A stretch of 64,000 nt of DNA from Streptomyces violascens (GTDB lineage Bacteria > Actinomycetota > Actinomycetes > Streptomycetales > Streptomycetaceae), in NCBI RefSeq assembly GCF_014649955.1, contig NZ_BMUA01000016.1:1-64000 (forward strand), written 5' to 3'. Positions 23,153 through 31,251 of the stretch are shown piece after piece (position 1 is the stretch's first letter; the number at the start of each line of letters is the position of its first letter). Under the pieces are notes generated by a model. The model ran no database searches. It worked only from the letters and a program-made list of their open reading frames with translations, and was not told the DNA's origin. Both the position numbers and the translations under genes were made by a program.

Positions 23153-24214
23153 ATGACCGAGCAGCTCGACTTGTTCGCCGCCTTCCAGCCCGACGAGACC
23201 CCCGCCCCCGCGCCCGTACCGGCACCCACGCCAGCCACCTTCACCGCGTCTGGCACACCGTCGGCGCACGCCCCGTCCACCGTCCGGCAGCTCCCGGCCA
23301 GGGGGCTGATGAAGCACGCCTCCGGCCACGCCTTCGCGCTCGGTGAAGCCGTTGCGAGCACCTGGAACAGGGAGCACGGCGGGCCGCACATCGAAGTGCC
23401 GATCGGCCTCGTCGCCGCCCTCTGCTTCATCCGCCAGAAGGACCCCGCGGGCCCGGACCTGAAGGCGCAGATCCTCAGCCAGGACGACCGCCAGCTGATC
23501 GACATGTACCGAGACATCTGGTCGGTGCAGTGGATTCACCGGCCAGACCTCATCGACCGCGCCCGCATCCTGCACGAGTGGCTCAACGACGAGGAGCCGG
23601 ACAAGCACCGCATGTACGTCGTGCGCGCGGTCACGAAGACCATCCTCGATCGGGGCCTTTTCGACATTACCGGCCACGCGGACCCCTACCTGCGCGCCCA
23701 GGCGGACGTTCTCTCGCCGACGCTGACCACGCTGCGGTCATTGGGCGCACAACAAGGTCTCGGCGAGTACCACACACCGCCGGCACTCACGGACTCGATC
23801 GCGGAGGTGACTTTGGCCAACCTCACCTCCGACCTGATTACCGACCACCTGGCCCTCAAGCGGCGCCAGCACATTCACGATCCGGCGGGTGGCAGCGGGG
23901 GGATGCTGCGTTCGGCAGCCCAGTTGTTGCACCGCAACGGCCGGGACCCGGCCGACTACGAGTGGTCGATGGTCGACATCGATCCGATAGCCGCAGCCTG
24001 CGGAGCGGTGAATGCACTGACGTGGGGCCTGGGGTCGCACGTCACGGTTGCCTGCGACAACTCACTGGCGAACCCGAGGGCCGTCGAGGACGCGAAGGTA
24101 CACGCCCGTTCCGTGATCGAGCACCGCAACAGGATGCTCGGGCAGGCACGCATGACCGCCGCGGTCCGTCACGCGCAGGACATGCTGGACCGGGCCATGA
24201 CTGCGGCCGCTTAA
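23153..24214 (+). CDS. N6-adenine methylase-like protein lacking motif IV
   Basis: A 353-residue protein from ATG 23153. After a Pro/Ala-rich N-terminal stretch there is a helical domain (about 65-200) like the N-terminal domain of HsdM. The SAM-binding motif I follows, HDPAGGSGGMLRSAAQL, with motif II-like WSMVDIDPIAAACGAVNAL. The catalytic N-P-P-Y/F motif, which should come soon after DNSLANP, is missing; the sequence passes straight into a helical tail. It can probably bind SAM but should not methylate DNA by the usual chemistry. Possible roles are a decoy, a regulatory partner, or an evolved non-catalytic protein. Confidence 0.75.
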   Translation: MTEQLDLFAAFQPDETPAPAPVPAPTPATFTASGTPSAHAPSTVRQLPARGLMKHASGHAFALGEAVASTWNREHGGPHIEVPIGLVAALCFIRQKDPAGPDLKAQILSQDDRQLIDMYRDIWSVQWIHRPDLIDRARILHEWLNDEEPDKHRMYVVRAVTKTILDRGLFDITGHADPYLRAQADVLSPTLTTLRSLGAQQGLGEYHTPPALTDSIAEVTLANLTSDLITDHLALKRRQHIHDPAGGSGGMLRSAAQLLHRNGRDPADYEWSMVDIDPIAAACGAVNALTWGLGSHVTVACDNSLANPRAVEDAKVHARSVIEHRNRMLGQARMTAAVRHAQDMLDRAMTAAA

Positions 24215-24230
24215 CTCCCCCACCCGACCT

Positions 24231-24295
24231 GACCTGGGAAAACAAACTTGACCCCCCTCCCACGGTTAGTAGAATAAATGCAAGAGGTGAGGGGG
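24231..24295 (+). promoter_or_regulatory. Family promoter, copy G
   Basis: GACCTGGGAAAAC box at 24231, TTGACC at 24248-24253, a 16-base spacer and TAGAAT at 24270-24275 preceded by GGTTAG. CCCCCTC (24253-24259) pairs perfectly over 7 bases with GAGGGGG (24289-24295). Drives the DUF3846 gene. Confidence 0.85.
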
Positions 24296-24325
24296 AAACC
24301 TTCACACCGAACGACAGGAACTCCC

Positions 24326-24709
24326 ATGTCCAGCACCATCCACGCCCTGCTCATCGACGCCACGGGCACCCTCACCGACCTGTACCTCGACGCCGACGAA
24401 CACCGGCAGTACACACAGGTCCACGACGCACTTGGCGGCCGCTTCGAGGTCATCCGCAACGTGCACACCACCTACGGTCCGGCCACCACCGTGCTCGTCA
24501 ACGACGAATTCGACAAGCAGCCGCTGAACGCCGTCGCCGCCCGCGTCCTCGGCGCGCTGCTGAAAGAGGACCTCGCCGCGATCACACAGGGCCCTGTGCT
24601 CTTCGTCGCCAGGAAGAACACCGGCACCCTCACCTCGGTCCCTGAGGCCATGGCCGACCGGATCCGTGCCCTCTGCTCGGCCACGACCGCCACCCCCACG
24701 GCCGTCTGA
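24326..24709 (+). CDS. DUF3846-type protein
   Basis: A 127-residue protein from ATG 24326 (CAGGAA upstream). The order IHALLIDATGTLTDLYLDAD, LGGRFEVI, TTVLVNDEF and LNAVAARVLGALL with ITQGPVLFVA matches DUF3846, small proteins common in actinophages and plasmids with no known activity. It is the first gene under promoter G, with a leader of about 44 bases. Confidence 0.65.
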   Translation: MSSTIHALLIDATGTLTDLYLDADEHRQYTQVHDALGGRFEVIRNVHTTYGPATTVLVNDEFDKQPLNAVAARVLGALLKEDLAAITQGPVLFVARKNTGTLTSVPEAMADRIRALCSATTATPTAV

Positions 24710-24804
24710 CCACTCGGCCAGCCGACAGCGGGACGGCCCCCATGCCGCCCCGCAGCCTCGCCTCCTGAAGTTGCCGCTCCCGCCGACCACGAACGGACAC
24801 CGCC

Positions 24805-25233
24805 ATGCCCCGCGTCCGCTACAGCCCCGAAAGTGCCCTCATCACCAGGGACCCCATCGCGATCCTCCAATGGGCCGCATGCCACATCGAGGAGGTCGGC
24901 CTCCACCAGGGCCGTGAGGTCTTCGCCGGCGCCGGACGCACCGTCACCCTCGCGTGCTCGCCCCGCGGAGCCATCGACGTCGCCGCCGGGGACGGACGCC
25001 GCAGCGGCGACCGCTACTACGACACGGACGCCATCCGACGAGGACGCGCCCGCGCCCTCCGCATCTTCGCCGAGCATCTCGCGGGACACCCGCTCGAAGG
25101 CGGCGACCCTCGCGACGCCGAGGACCTCCACTGCGGCGTGATCGACCAGTGGAGCAACGCTCCTGGCCGCACCGCAGCGGAAGCCGCCCAAGCTCTCCGC
25201 ACCGCCGCCGACCCCACCGAACCGATCTTCTGA
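24805..25233 (+). CDS. DUF6197-like phage protein
   Basis: A 142-residue protein from ATG 24805. Features are AILQWAACHIEEVGLHQGRE near the start, a basic middle, and a C-terminal IDQWSNAPGRTAAEAAQALR. The helical start plus the W-S/N-x-x-P-G-R-T ending resembles DUF6197 proteins of Streptomyces phages. Family assignment is moderate and function unknown. A strong hairpin follows at 25242. Confidence 0.5.
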   Translation: MPRVRYSPESALITRDPIAILQWAACHIEEVGLHQGREVFAGAGRTVTLACSPRGAIDVAAGDGRRSGDRYYDTDAIRRGRARALRIFAEHLAGHPLEGGDPRDAEDLHCGVIDQWSNAPGRTAAEAAQALRTAADPTEPIF

Positions 25234-25241
25234 CCCGGGCC

Positions 25242-25272
25242 GCTGGAGGCGAGGCACAGCCTCGCCTCCAGC
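25242..25272 (+). terminator. Terminator hairpin
   Basis: GCTGGAGGCGAGG (25242-25254) pairs perfectly over 13 bases with CCTCGCCTCCAGC (25260-25272), loop of five, starting 8 bases after the DUF6197-like gene. The 170 bases after it hold no clear gene, although one frame ending at 25373 (KPTRRATPGKKPAAAASA) looks like a detached protein tail. Confidence 0.65.
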
Positions 25273-25443
25273 CAAGCCCCGGACCCGCAAGGCCAGCACC
25301 ACCCAGGCAGAGACGGCCAAGCCCACCCGCCGCGCTACGCCAGGAAAGAAGCCAGCGGCCGCCGCTTCCGCCTGACCCAGCACTCCACCAACCCCTAGGT
25401 GCGGTCAGCGCCCTGCCCGCACCCCTGAACTTGAGAGATCGCC

Positions 25444-27117
25444 ATGACCTCCCCCCTGACCGAAACCGCCCCGCCCACCGCCGAAGCCACCGCCGTGATC
25501 GACGAACCGCCCGCCGGTATCGAGGGCTTCGAGGGAACCTTCACCTGGGTCGACCCGCGCACCCTGGTCGTCGACCCCTACAACCATCGCAAGCCGCCAG
25601 CTCCCGGAACAGAAGACAGCGACGAGCCCCAGCAGGAGGACACCACTGAGCCGGACCCAGAACTCATCGCCTCCGTCCGCGAGATCGGCGTACAGACACC
25701 TCTCCTGCTGCGCCCCCAGTCCGACGGCAAAACCCTCGGCATCATCTTCGGGCAGCGCCGCTTCAAGGCCGCGACCATCGCGGTCGAGGAGGCCATAGCC
25801 GAAGGCCGGACCTTCCGCCTGGTCCCCGCGATCGTCCGCACCGACCTGCGTGGTGTCGATGATGCCGCCCTGACCATCAGCCTGGTCGAAAACGCCCATC
25901 GCAAAGACGCGTCTACCCGGGACAACATCGCGGCGGTGCAGCAGCTGTCGTTGATGAAGATCAGTAAGACCCGGAAGGCGAAGTACGCCCGCTCACTGGG
26001 CCTGACCACCGACCAGGTGAAGGCCTCCGAGACCGCTATTAAGCTCAGCGACAAGAGCCTCGCCAATGTGATGAAGTCCGACTTCGACTTCGTCGAGATG
26101 GCCGACTTCCACGAGGTCGAAGACGTTGGTGATTCCCTGTGGCAGCTGAAGCGCGCCAAGCGCCGCGACCTGGAGGCCGGGAACGGCGAGCGCGGCAACT
26201 GGGCGCACGCCATGCAGGGGTTGCGGGACGAGAAGAAGGACCGGGATGAACGCGTCCGGCTCACCGCTGAACTCACCGACGCCGGCATCCCCGTCGTTGA
26301 GCGGCGGTGGAGCTGGGTGACCTCGGATGCCCGGCCGCTCACCGACCTCACGACGGCGGACGGGGAGGCGATTACCCCGGAGGATCACCGCAGTTGCCCC
26401 GGGCACGCCGCCTTCCTCGACCGGGACGAGCCGGTCGCGGTGTGGCTATGCCAGGACTGGACGACGCATGAGCACCACCTTGCTCCGGACGCCCCGAAGG
26501 ACGAGCGGGAGCAGGAGTCGAAGGAGGAGGCTAAGGAGGCTCGGCGGAAGGTCATCCTCAACAACAAGGCCTGGCGGGCAGCCCGCATTGTTCGTCAGGA
26601 GTTCCTGGCCACGCTGTGCAGCCGCAAGGGCGACGCGTCCCCCGCGGCTTGGGCGCTGATCATGTCGACGATGACCGGCACGAGCTATCTCTACAGCCAC
26701 TTCGTCGACAGCTTCAGGACCGACCTGGTGGCCGTTTTCCTCCGCGTTCCCGACCCCAACGAGGGTCGCACCAAATGGCATCGGGTCAGTGACCCGTTCG
26801 GCGAACTGATCACCAAGACCCCGCCCGGCCGTCGCTGGCGCATCTTCCTTGCGCACGTCGCTGCCGCGTACGAGCAGCAGGCCATGGGCGACAGTGCGTG
26901 GCGCGGACACGTCGACTCCACCACCACGGCCTGGCTGCGCTTCCTGAAGGGCGAGGGATATCCGCTCTCCGAGTTCGAAGCGGAGACCTTGGCCACCGCT
27001 GAAGCACAGGCGCAGGAGAGGGCCGCCGAAGAGGCAAGCAAGCGCACCGTGGAGGAAGCCGAAGCGGCGAAGGGGTCCGTCGAGGACGAGAGCGAGACCG
27101 AGCCGACCGCAGCCTGA
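25444..27117 (+). CDS. ParB/Srx-fold protein
   Basis: A 557-residue protein from ATG 25444. The ParB N-terminal domain lies at about 35-190: DPRTLVVDPYNHR, ELIASVREIGVQTPLLLRPQ, FGQRRFKAATIA (ParB box G-Q-R-R) and SLVENAHRKD (box E-N-x-x-R-x-D). A helix-turn-helix follows (RKAKYARSLGLTTDQVKASE). The long C-terminal half is helical, with C-x-G-H near SCPGHAAFL and a Lys/Glu-rich stretch. In phages such proteins may bind DNA, segregate plasmids or act as CTP switches or nucleases; no partner ParA is seen here. Confidence 0.75.
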   Translation: MTSPLTETAPPTAEATAVIDEPPAGIEGFEGTFTWVDPRTLVVDPYNHRKPPAPGTEDSDEPQQEDTTEPDPELIASVREIGVQTPLLLRPQSDGKTLGIIFGQRRFKAATIAVEEAIAEGRTFRLVPAIVRTDLRGVDDAALTISLVENAHRKDASTRDNIAAVQQLSLMKISKTRKAKYARSLGLTTDQVKASETAIKLSDKSLANVMKSDFDFVEMADFHEVEDVGDSLWQLKRAKRRDLEAGNGERGNWAHAMQGLRDEKKDRDERVRLTAELTDAGIPVVERRWSWVTSDARPLTDLTTADGEAITPEDHRSCPGHAAFLDRDEPVAVWLCQDWTTHEHHLAPDAPKDEREQESKEEAKEARRKVILNNKAWRAARIVRQEFLATLCSRKGDASPAAWALIMSTMTGTSYLYSHFVDSFRTDLVAVFLRVPDPNEGRTKWHRVSDPFGELITKTPPGRRWRIFLAHVAAAYEQQAMGDSAWRGHVDSTTTAWLRFLKGEGYPLSEFEAETLATAEAQAQERAAEEASKRTVEEAEAAKGSVEDESETEPTAA

Positions 27118-27182
27118 CCCGGACCCACCCCAGGGGAGGCCCGCCTGGGCCTCCCCGAAGCCTCGCTTCACTTCACACAGCT

Positions 27183-27258
27183 GACCTGCGGAAACAAGAT
27201 TGACCCACTCCCTGAGGTTAGTAGAATAGTTCTAGTAATTGGAGGTAAAAGCACCTCC
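27183..27258 (+). promoter_or_regulatory. Family promoter, copy H, with leader hairpin
   Basis: GACCTGCGGAAAC box at 27183, TTGACC at 27200-27205, a 16-base spacer and TAGAAT at 27222-27227 preceded by GGTTAG. The cross-promoter arms are weak (CTCC with GGAG, 4 bases). The G arm instead forms a clear leader hairpin GGAGGT (27241-27246) with ACCTCC (27253-27258). Drives the 27284 gene. Confidence 0.8.
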
Positions 27259-27283
27259 CCACAGCCCCGAACGGATCACCACC

Positions 27284-27934
27284 ATGCCCACCGCCCTCGA
27301 ATCCGCAGCCGTCCTCAACGCCCTCGAAAACGCAGGCCGCCCCCTCCAGCGATACGACATCGTCATGGAAGTCTTCTGGGCCGCCGGATACGACCGCACC
27401 ACCTACCGCACCGTCTACGACCTCAAAGGCGGCAGCGTCGAATGCAGCGCCCTGATCGACACCCTGCGCGCCGACGGCCAACTCATCCTGCTGCCCTCCA
27501 CCCAGTGGCGACGGATCCTCGGCGACTTCAACACCACACGAGTCCACAAGCAGCGCGGCCACTACTGGTACGCCACCCGCGACCAGCACACCCGATGGAC
27601 CCAAAGTGACCGCGACCGCGACAACCGCATCGCCACCATCGGCGCCCGCCTCAAAGCCGCAGCCCTCCCGCCTCTCCACGTCCGCAACACCACCTGGACC
27701 GACGGCGGCTCCCTCGTACACGACACCCACCCCGACGCACAGCACTGCGCCCTGGAACTCTGCACGCCCGACGAAGACCGCGTCGCCGAAGTCACCTGCA
27801 ACTACAGCCCCACCGACACCGACAGCCCTACCTCGGCCCTCGCAGGCGCGAAGGCCTCCGCCGAACTCTTCGCCCACGCTCCCACCGATATCGCCTACCT
27901 CCTCAGCCTCCTCACCACCGAAGGCCACACGTGA
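27284..27934 (+). CDS. Hypothetical protein
   Basis: A 216-residue protein from ATG 27284. The N-terminal part (LESAAVLNALENAGRPLQRY, then DIVMEVFWAAGYDRTTYR) looks like a winged-helix-type domain, followed by RADGQLILLPSTQWRRILGD. The middle has WYATRDQHTRW and the end is acidic and helical. It overlaps the next frame by GTGA. No known family; first gene under promoter H. Confidence 0.55.
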   Translation: MPTALESAAVLNALENAGRPLQRYDIVMEVFWAAGYDRTTYRTVYDLKGGSVECSALIDTLRADGQLILLPSTQWRRILGDFNTTRVHKQRGHYWYATRDQHTRWTQSDRDRDNRIATIGARLKAAALPPLHVRNTTWTDGGSLVHDTHPDAQHCALELCTPDEDRVAEVTCNYSPTDTDSPTSALAGAKASAELFAHAPTDIAYLLSLLTTEGHT

Positions 27935-28124
27935 CACTGCTCCACGGCGTCCGTCTCCGGGGCATGCCACACCTCGTCCGCTTGGCCGCCTGGCCCGCCG
28001 CCCCCCATCAGATCGCCCTCACTCGCTGCGAACACCTCGCCCCGAGCAAGACAGCACGAGCTCCGCCGTCGAGATCCCCCTGCCCGCCTCCGAGCCACCG
28101 CCAACACAGAAGAAAGACACGTGA
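27931..28124 (+). other. Possible small gene with frame uncertainty
   Basis: GTG 27931 overlaps the stop of the gene before it and gives a plausible start (TLLHGVRLRGMPHLVRL, then PHQIALTRCEHLAP), but this frame runs on through the next gene to 28335. A different frame ends SSAVEIPLPASEPPPTQKKD with TGA at 28122-28124, overlapping the next ATG as in a normal operon. A one-base slip near 28047 would join them into a protein of about 63 residues. Confidence 0.25.
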
Positions 28125-28495
28125 TGAGCACCGCCCCCGATCCACCCAAGCCCAACCCCCGCCAGTCTTCGGGCTTCCTCGTCACCACATCGCTCCCCGA
28201 CCGACTGCCTGCTTCCCGTCTGCAGCAGGGCGACACTTTCGCCCTCCCCGAACACCCCGACGAACCTTTGATCATCGACCTCATCACCCCCAACCCAGAA
28301 CGGAACGCCAGCCTGCTCATCTCCACCCGGGATAGGACCGCGCCGATCACGCTGCACATGGAAGAGCCCATACAGCCGCTGCGCATGCCGCGAACCTTCA
28401 ACGTCACCTGCCAGCTGTGTGAGGCGACCACCACCACAGACCTCGAACTCGTCGCCCACGGACAGCCAAAGACCTGGGTCTGCAACCGGCACTAA
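28124..28495 (+). CDS. Hypothetical protein with possible zinc ribbon
   Basis: A 123-residue protein from ATG 28124 (GTG 28121 is also possible). The body is beta-type (LIIDLITPNPERNASLLIST, RTAPITLHM). The end carries FNVTCQLCEATTTT and VCNRH, a C-x2-C ... C-x2-H arrangement that could bind zinc. Third in the unit started by promoter H. Confidence 0.5.
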   Translation: MSTAPDPPKPNPRQSSGFLVTTSLPDRLPASRLQQGDTFALPEHPDEPLIIDLITPNPERNASLLISTRDRTAPITLHMEEPIQPLRMPRTFNVTCQLCEATTTTDLELVAHGQPKTWVCNRH

Positions 28496-28559
28496 CGCAC
28501 CACCCTCCGGTGCAGGTCGACACCCCGACCTGCCCCGCCACCACCAAGGACCCAACACC

Positions 28560-29528
28560 ATGAGCGACACCACCAGCCACGCGATGTCCGTCGGCAGCAC
28601 CCCCGTCACCCTGCGCACCAGCAACCGCACCACCACGGACATCGCCGACAACCTCAGCACCTCTGGCCCCCACAACACCGAAGCCAGCGACATCGTCGAA
28701 CGGCGCCGCGCATGGCTCTGCCGCCGCCTCACCAAGATCGCAGACAGCACCCCCACCAACCCCGTGAAGACGCTCGTCGACGGTGAAGTCTTCGCCGTCC
28801 ATGGCCGACCCACCACACTCCAACTAACCGACGAAAGCAACACAAAAGCGGTTCTGGACGGCGCCGCCCTCAAGCTGCCGCGCACCACTGCGGCTAATCC
28901 AGACATAGCGCACCGAAACCTCATCAACTTCTACAGCAATATCACCCAAATTTGGCTTGAACAGAACCTCGAACAAATCAGTCGACTCATAGCCGAACCG
29001 GACTTACCTGCCTACGCCTCCACCCGCCTCCGCACCAACTGGATCACCCGCCATCCCGCACGAGGCCTCGCCATCCACTGGGCACTCGGTCAACTCCCCT
29101 CCCTCCAACTCGGCGAACTCATCCATCGCACCCTCGGCTTGCACACCATCGCCGACCCTCACCAGCTCGACGCCAGCCTCCGCAACCTCTGGCTCGGACG
29201 CCTCGCACTCCCCACTCCACCCCACAACGACACTTGCCCCGACTGCTTAGCCTTCATCAACACCTTCCACGCAGAAAGCTGCGACATCGCCCGCTGCGCC
29301 AAGACCGGCTACCAACGCGCCCACTGCCACAACGACTGCAACACCATCTGGAGCGGCCGCCTCCCCGGTGAAGCAGAGTGCGAGGAGTACGGCTTCTACT
29401 GCCGCACAGGCCCTCACGGCTACGAGCCCTGCAACAGCGACGACCCCCACGCCGACCACGACTTCAATCGCCTCTACCTCGAATGCACCTGGGACATCGC
29501 CGCCCAGCGCATGACCCTCCGCATCTAG
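28560..29528 (+). CDS. Cysteine-rich hypothetical protein
   Basis: A 322-residue protein from ATG 28560. The first 220 residues are helical with low-complexity Thr/Asn at the start. The last 100 are very rich in Cys and His: TCPDCLAFIN, ESCDIARCAKTG, AHCHNDCNTIW, EYGFYCRTGPHGYEPC. This suggests one or more zinc modules. It is probably an accessory DNA- or RNA-binding phage protein. The composition is less GC-biased than neighbours around 28820-28990, hinting at a different origin. Confidence 0.5.
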   Translation: MSDTTSHAMSVGSTPVTLRTSNRTTTDIADNLSTSGPHNTEASDIVERRRAWLCRRLTKIADSTPTNPVKTLVDGEVFAVHGRPTTLQLTDESNTKAVLDGAALKLPRTTAANPDIAHRNLINFYSNITQIWLEQNLEQISRLIAEPDLPAYASTRLRTNWITRHPARGLAIHWALGQLPSLQLGELIHRTLGLHTIADPHQLDASLRNLWLGRLALPTPPHNDTCPDCLAFINTFHAESCDIARCAKTGYQRAHCHNDCNTIWSGRLPGEAECEEYGFYCRTGPHGYEPCNSDDPHADHDFNRLYLECTWDIAAQRMTLRI

Positions 29529-29665
29529 GGACAGGGAGGTCCATCGGCTGCCGTGCCGTCGGCCGGCCTACCAATCGCTGGGGTGCGGGCTGATTTCCTG
29601 ATCACCCATGCACTGTCGGAGGGTGCGCCTACGCTGCTCCTCACCAGTTGAGGACAGGGGGAATC

Positions 29666-30697
29666 GTGAGTGGTGAGGGTCTGCCGACGGGGCTGCACCC
29701 AGCGCGCTGGTTACACAACCGCCACGTCGAGAAGCGTGTCAGCCTTGCGGAGAAGGCAGCAGCCGATCTGGGTGTCACTTTCGATGCTCACAGCGTCCGC
29801 AGGGCACTCGCCTTTCGATGGAGCCCGTACTTTCGCAGACTGCGACGGGTACTGATCGCGTTCGCCGTGATCGTGATCGCGGCAGCCGTAACCTACCGCC
29901 CGGCTTGCCGCCCAGGCGGAATTCTCTACGTTAGCCCCGCGTCCTGTACCTCGTATTCTGCCTACGTTCTTGGGCCTAATGCGGTCCCGTGGGCTTCAGC
30001 AACCTTTGTGGCCACAGGAATTGTGCTCACCTGGGTATGGTCTGCGTGGCGCGGAGAACACGTCGCGAGTTGTTATGACCCGCTGTACCCACTACTCGCC
30101 TTGCTGGCAGCCAGTGGGAAGTTGGTCACGATGGACGGCAACCGCTACACGCATGCAGTAAAGCTCAACAAAAAGGTCGCCAGGCTCAGCCAGCCACTCT
30201 GGCAACTGGCCCGCGATGCCACTTCCGAGTTCCGGAGCAGCCGAACGGTCCGCAGAGAACTCCGTCAGCACGTAAGGCGAGTGACGCTCGCGTTCACGCA
30301 GGCCGCCGACGGGCTCATGAGGGATCGCGAGGTTGCTGCTCGGAAGCTCGGTTCGCTGGCCGCGACTGCTGCCAGCAGCATTGCTGTTGACCGCTTCCCA
30401 GAGATACTTCCAGAGTCCCTGCTCCCAAGTACGGACTCTGGAGGCTCCCCACTGGAGCCCGACCGGCTGGACGGCCGCCGTCTGGCGAACGCGTGCGGAT
30501 GGTCACTCATCATCGACACCGCATTCTCACTGTTTCTGGCGTGGCTCGGCGGGCCTGCGGAGGTCCTTGTATCGCTGGCTGTACTGGGCTTCCCTGTTGC
30601 GGTCTACGTGATCTTGGCTGCCAAGTACGGGCTTAGTGAGGCAACCCGCCTAACTCGCAGTATCAGTTCGTTCTTCTCCTCCGGGTCTCCGCTTTGA
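29666..30697 (+). CDS. Multi-pass membrane protein, unknown function
   Basis: A 343-residue protein from GTG 29666 with AGGACAGGGGGA upstream. A basic cytoplasmic start leads to a transmembrane helix (VLIAFAVIVIAAAVTY), a short loop with two cysteines, a second helix (ATFVATGIVLTWVWSAW), a large central helical domain (about 140-270) and a final hydrophobic pair (LIIDTAFSLFLAWLGG and VLVSLAVLGFPVAVYVIL). It has no recognised family. As the last gene before the right edge of the element it may be lysogeny-expressed cargo such as an exclusion or abortive-infection protein; that is conjecture from position. Confidence 0.55.
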   Translation: MSGEGLPTGLHPARWLHNRHVEKRVSLAEKAAADLGVTFDAHSVRRALAFRWSPYFRRLRRVLIAFAVIVIAAAVTYRPACRPGGILYVSPASCTSYSAYVLGPNAVPWASATFVATGIVLTWVWSAWRGEHVASCYDPLYPLLALLAASGKLVTMDGNRYTHAVKLNKKVARLSQPLWQLARDATSEFRSSRTVRRELRQHVRRVTLAFTQAADGLMRDREVAARKLGSLAATAASSIAVDRFPEILPESLLPSTDSGGSPLEPDRLDGRRLANACGWSLIIDTAFSLFLAWLGGPAEVLVSLAVLGFPVAVYVILAAKYGLSEATRLTRSISSFFSSGSPL

Positions 30698-31251
30698 CGG
30701 TCCAGGTATCGAAGATGAGCTCGCTTCGCGGTTGGGGTGAAGTCCCGCCTGGCCGGGCAGCAACTGACCCCATCCGCCGCGCGCCACGTCGGTAGCGCGG
30801 CTCACGCCCCGTTACGGCCACGGCCCGCGCCAATACGGCGCTTACGCGAGGTCACGCTTAGGAGGCATAACGAGCCCCAGCCCACATCGGTGGCCAGCCG
30901 TGGGCTTCCCTCCAGCGCCGGGAACTCAGTGAGGCGGCCATCCCAACTACTTTCCCACCCAACCTGCATCGTTCGGACCCGAGCAAGCCTGCTGTCCCCG
31001 CCCACGACACCCCCGGGGGACATCAGGGGGACAGAAGGCCGGGGAAAGGCAGGGAAGGGTGAGGAAGGAACTCTGGGGATTACGGCTAGAGACCCTCGGG
31101 CTAACCGGACCCCACATGTGGAGTCCGACGGGCCTTATCCGCCTGGCAACCTGCAAAGAGCCTCTGACCAGGCGCTATGCTGCTGATCACCCTGAGCGGG
31201 TACACCTCGAACGGCCGCCAGGAGGTCCGGGCAACGAACAGGGGACGGTAG
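30698..31251. other. Right-edge intergenic region of the accessory element
   Basis: About 550 bases without a credible gene. It is mixed in composition and ends where a chromosomal PemK-like gene resumes without its 5' end (in-frame TAG at 31249-31251). The attachment-site core of the element is expected near 31240-31290, but the matching copy at the left end lies outside the window and cannot be compared. No tRNA was found here. Confidence 0.45.
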
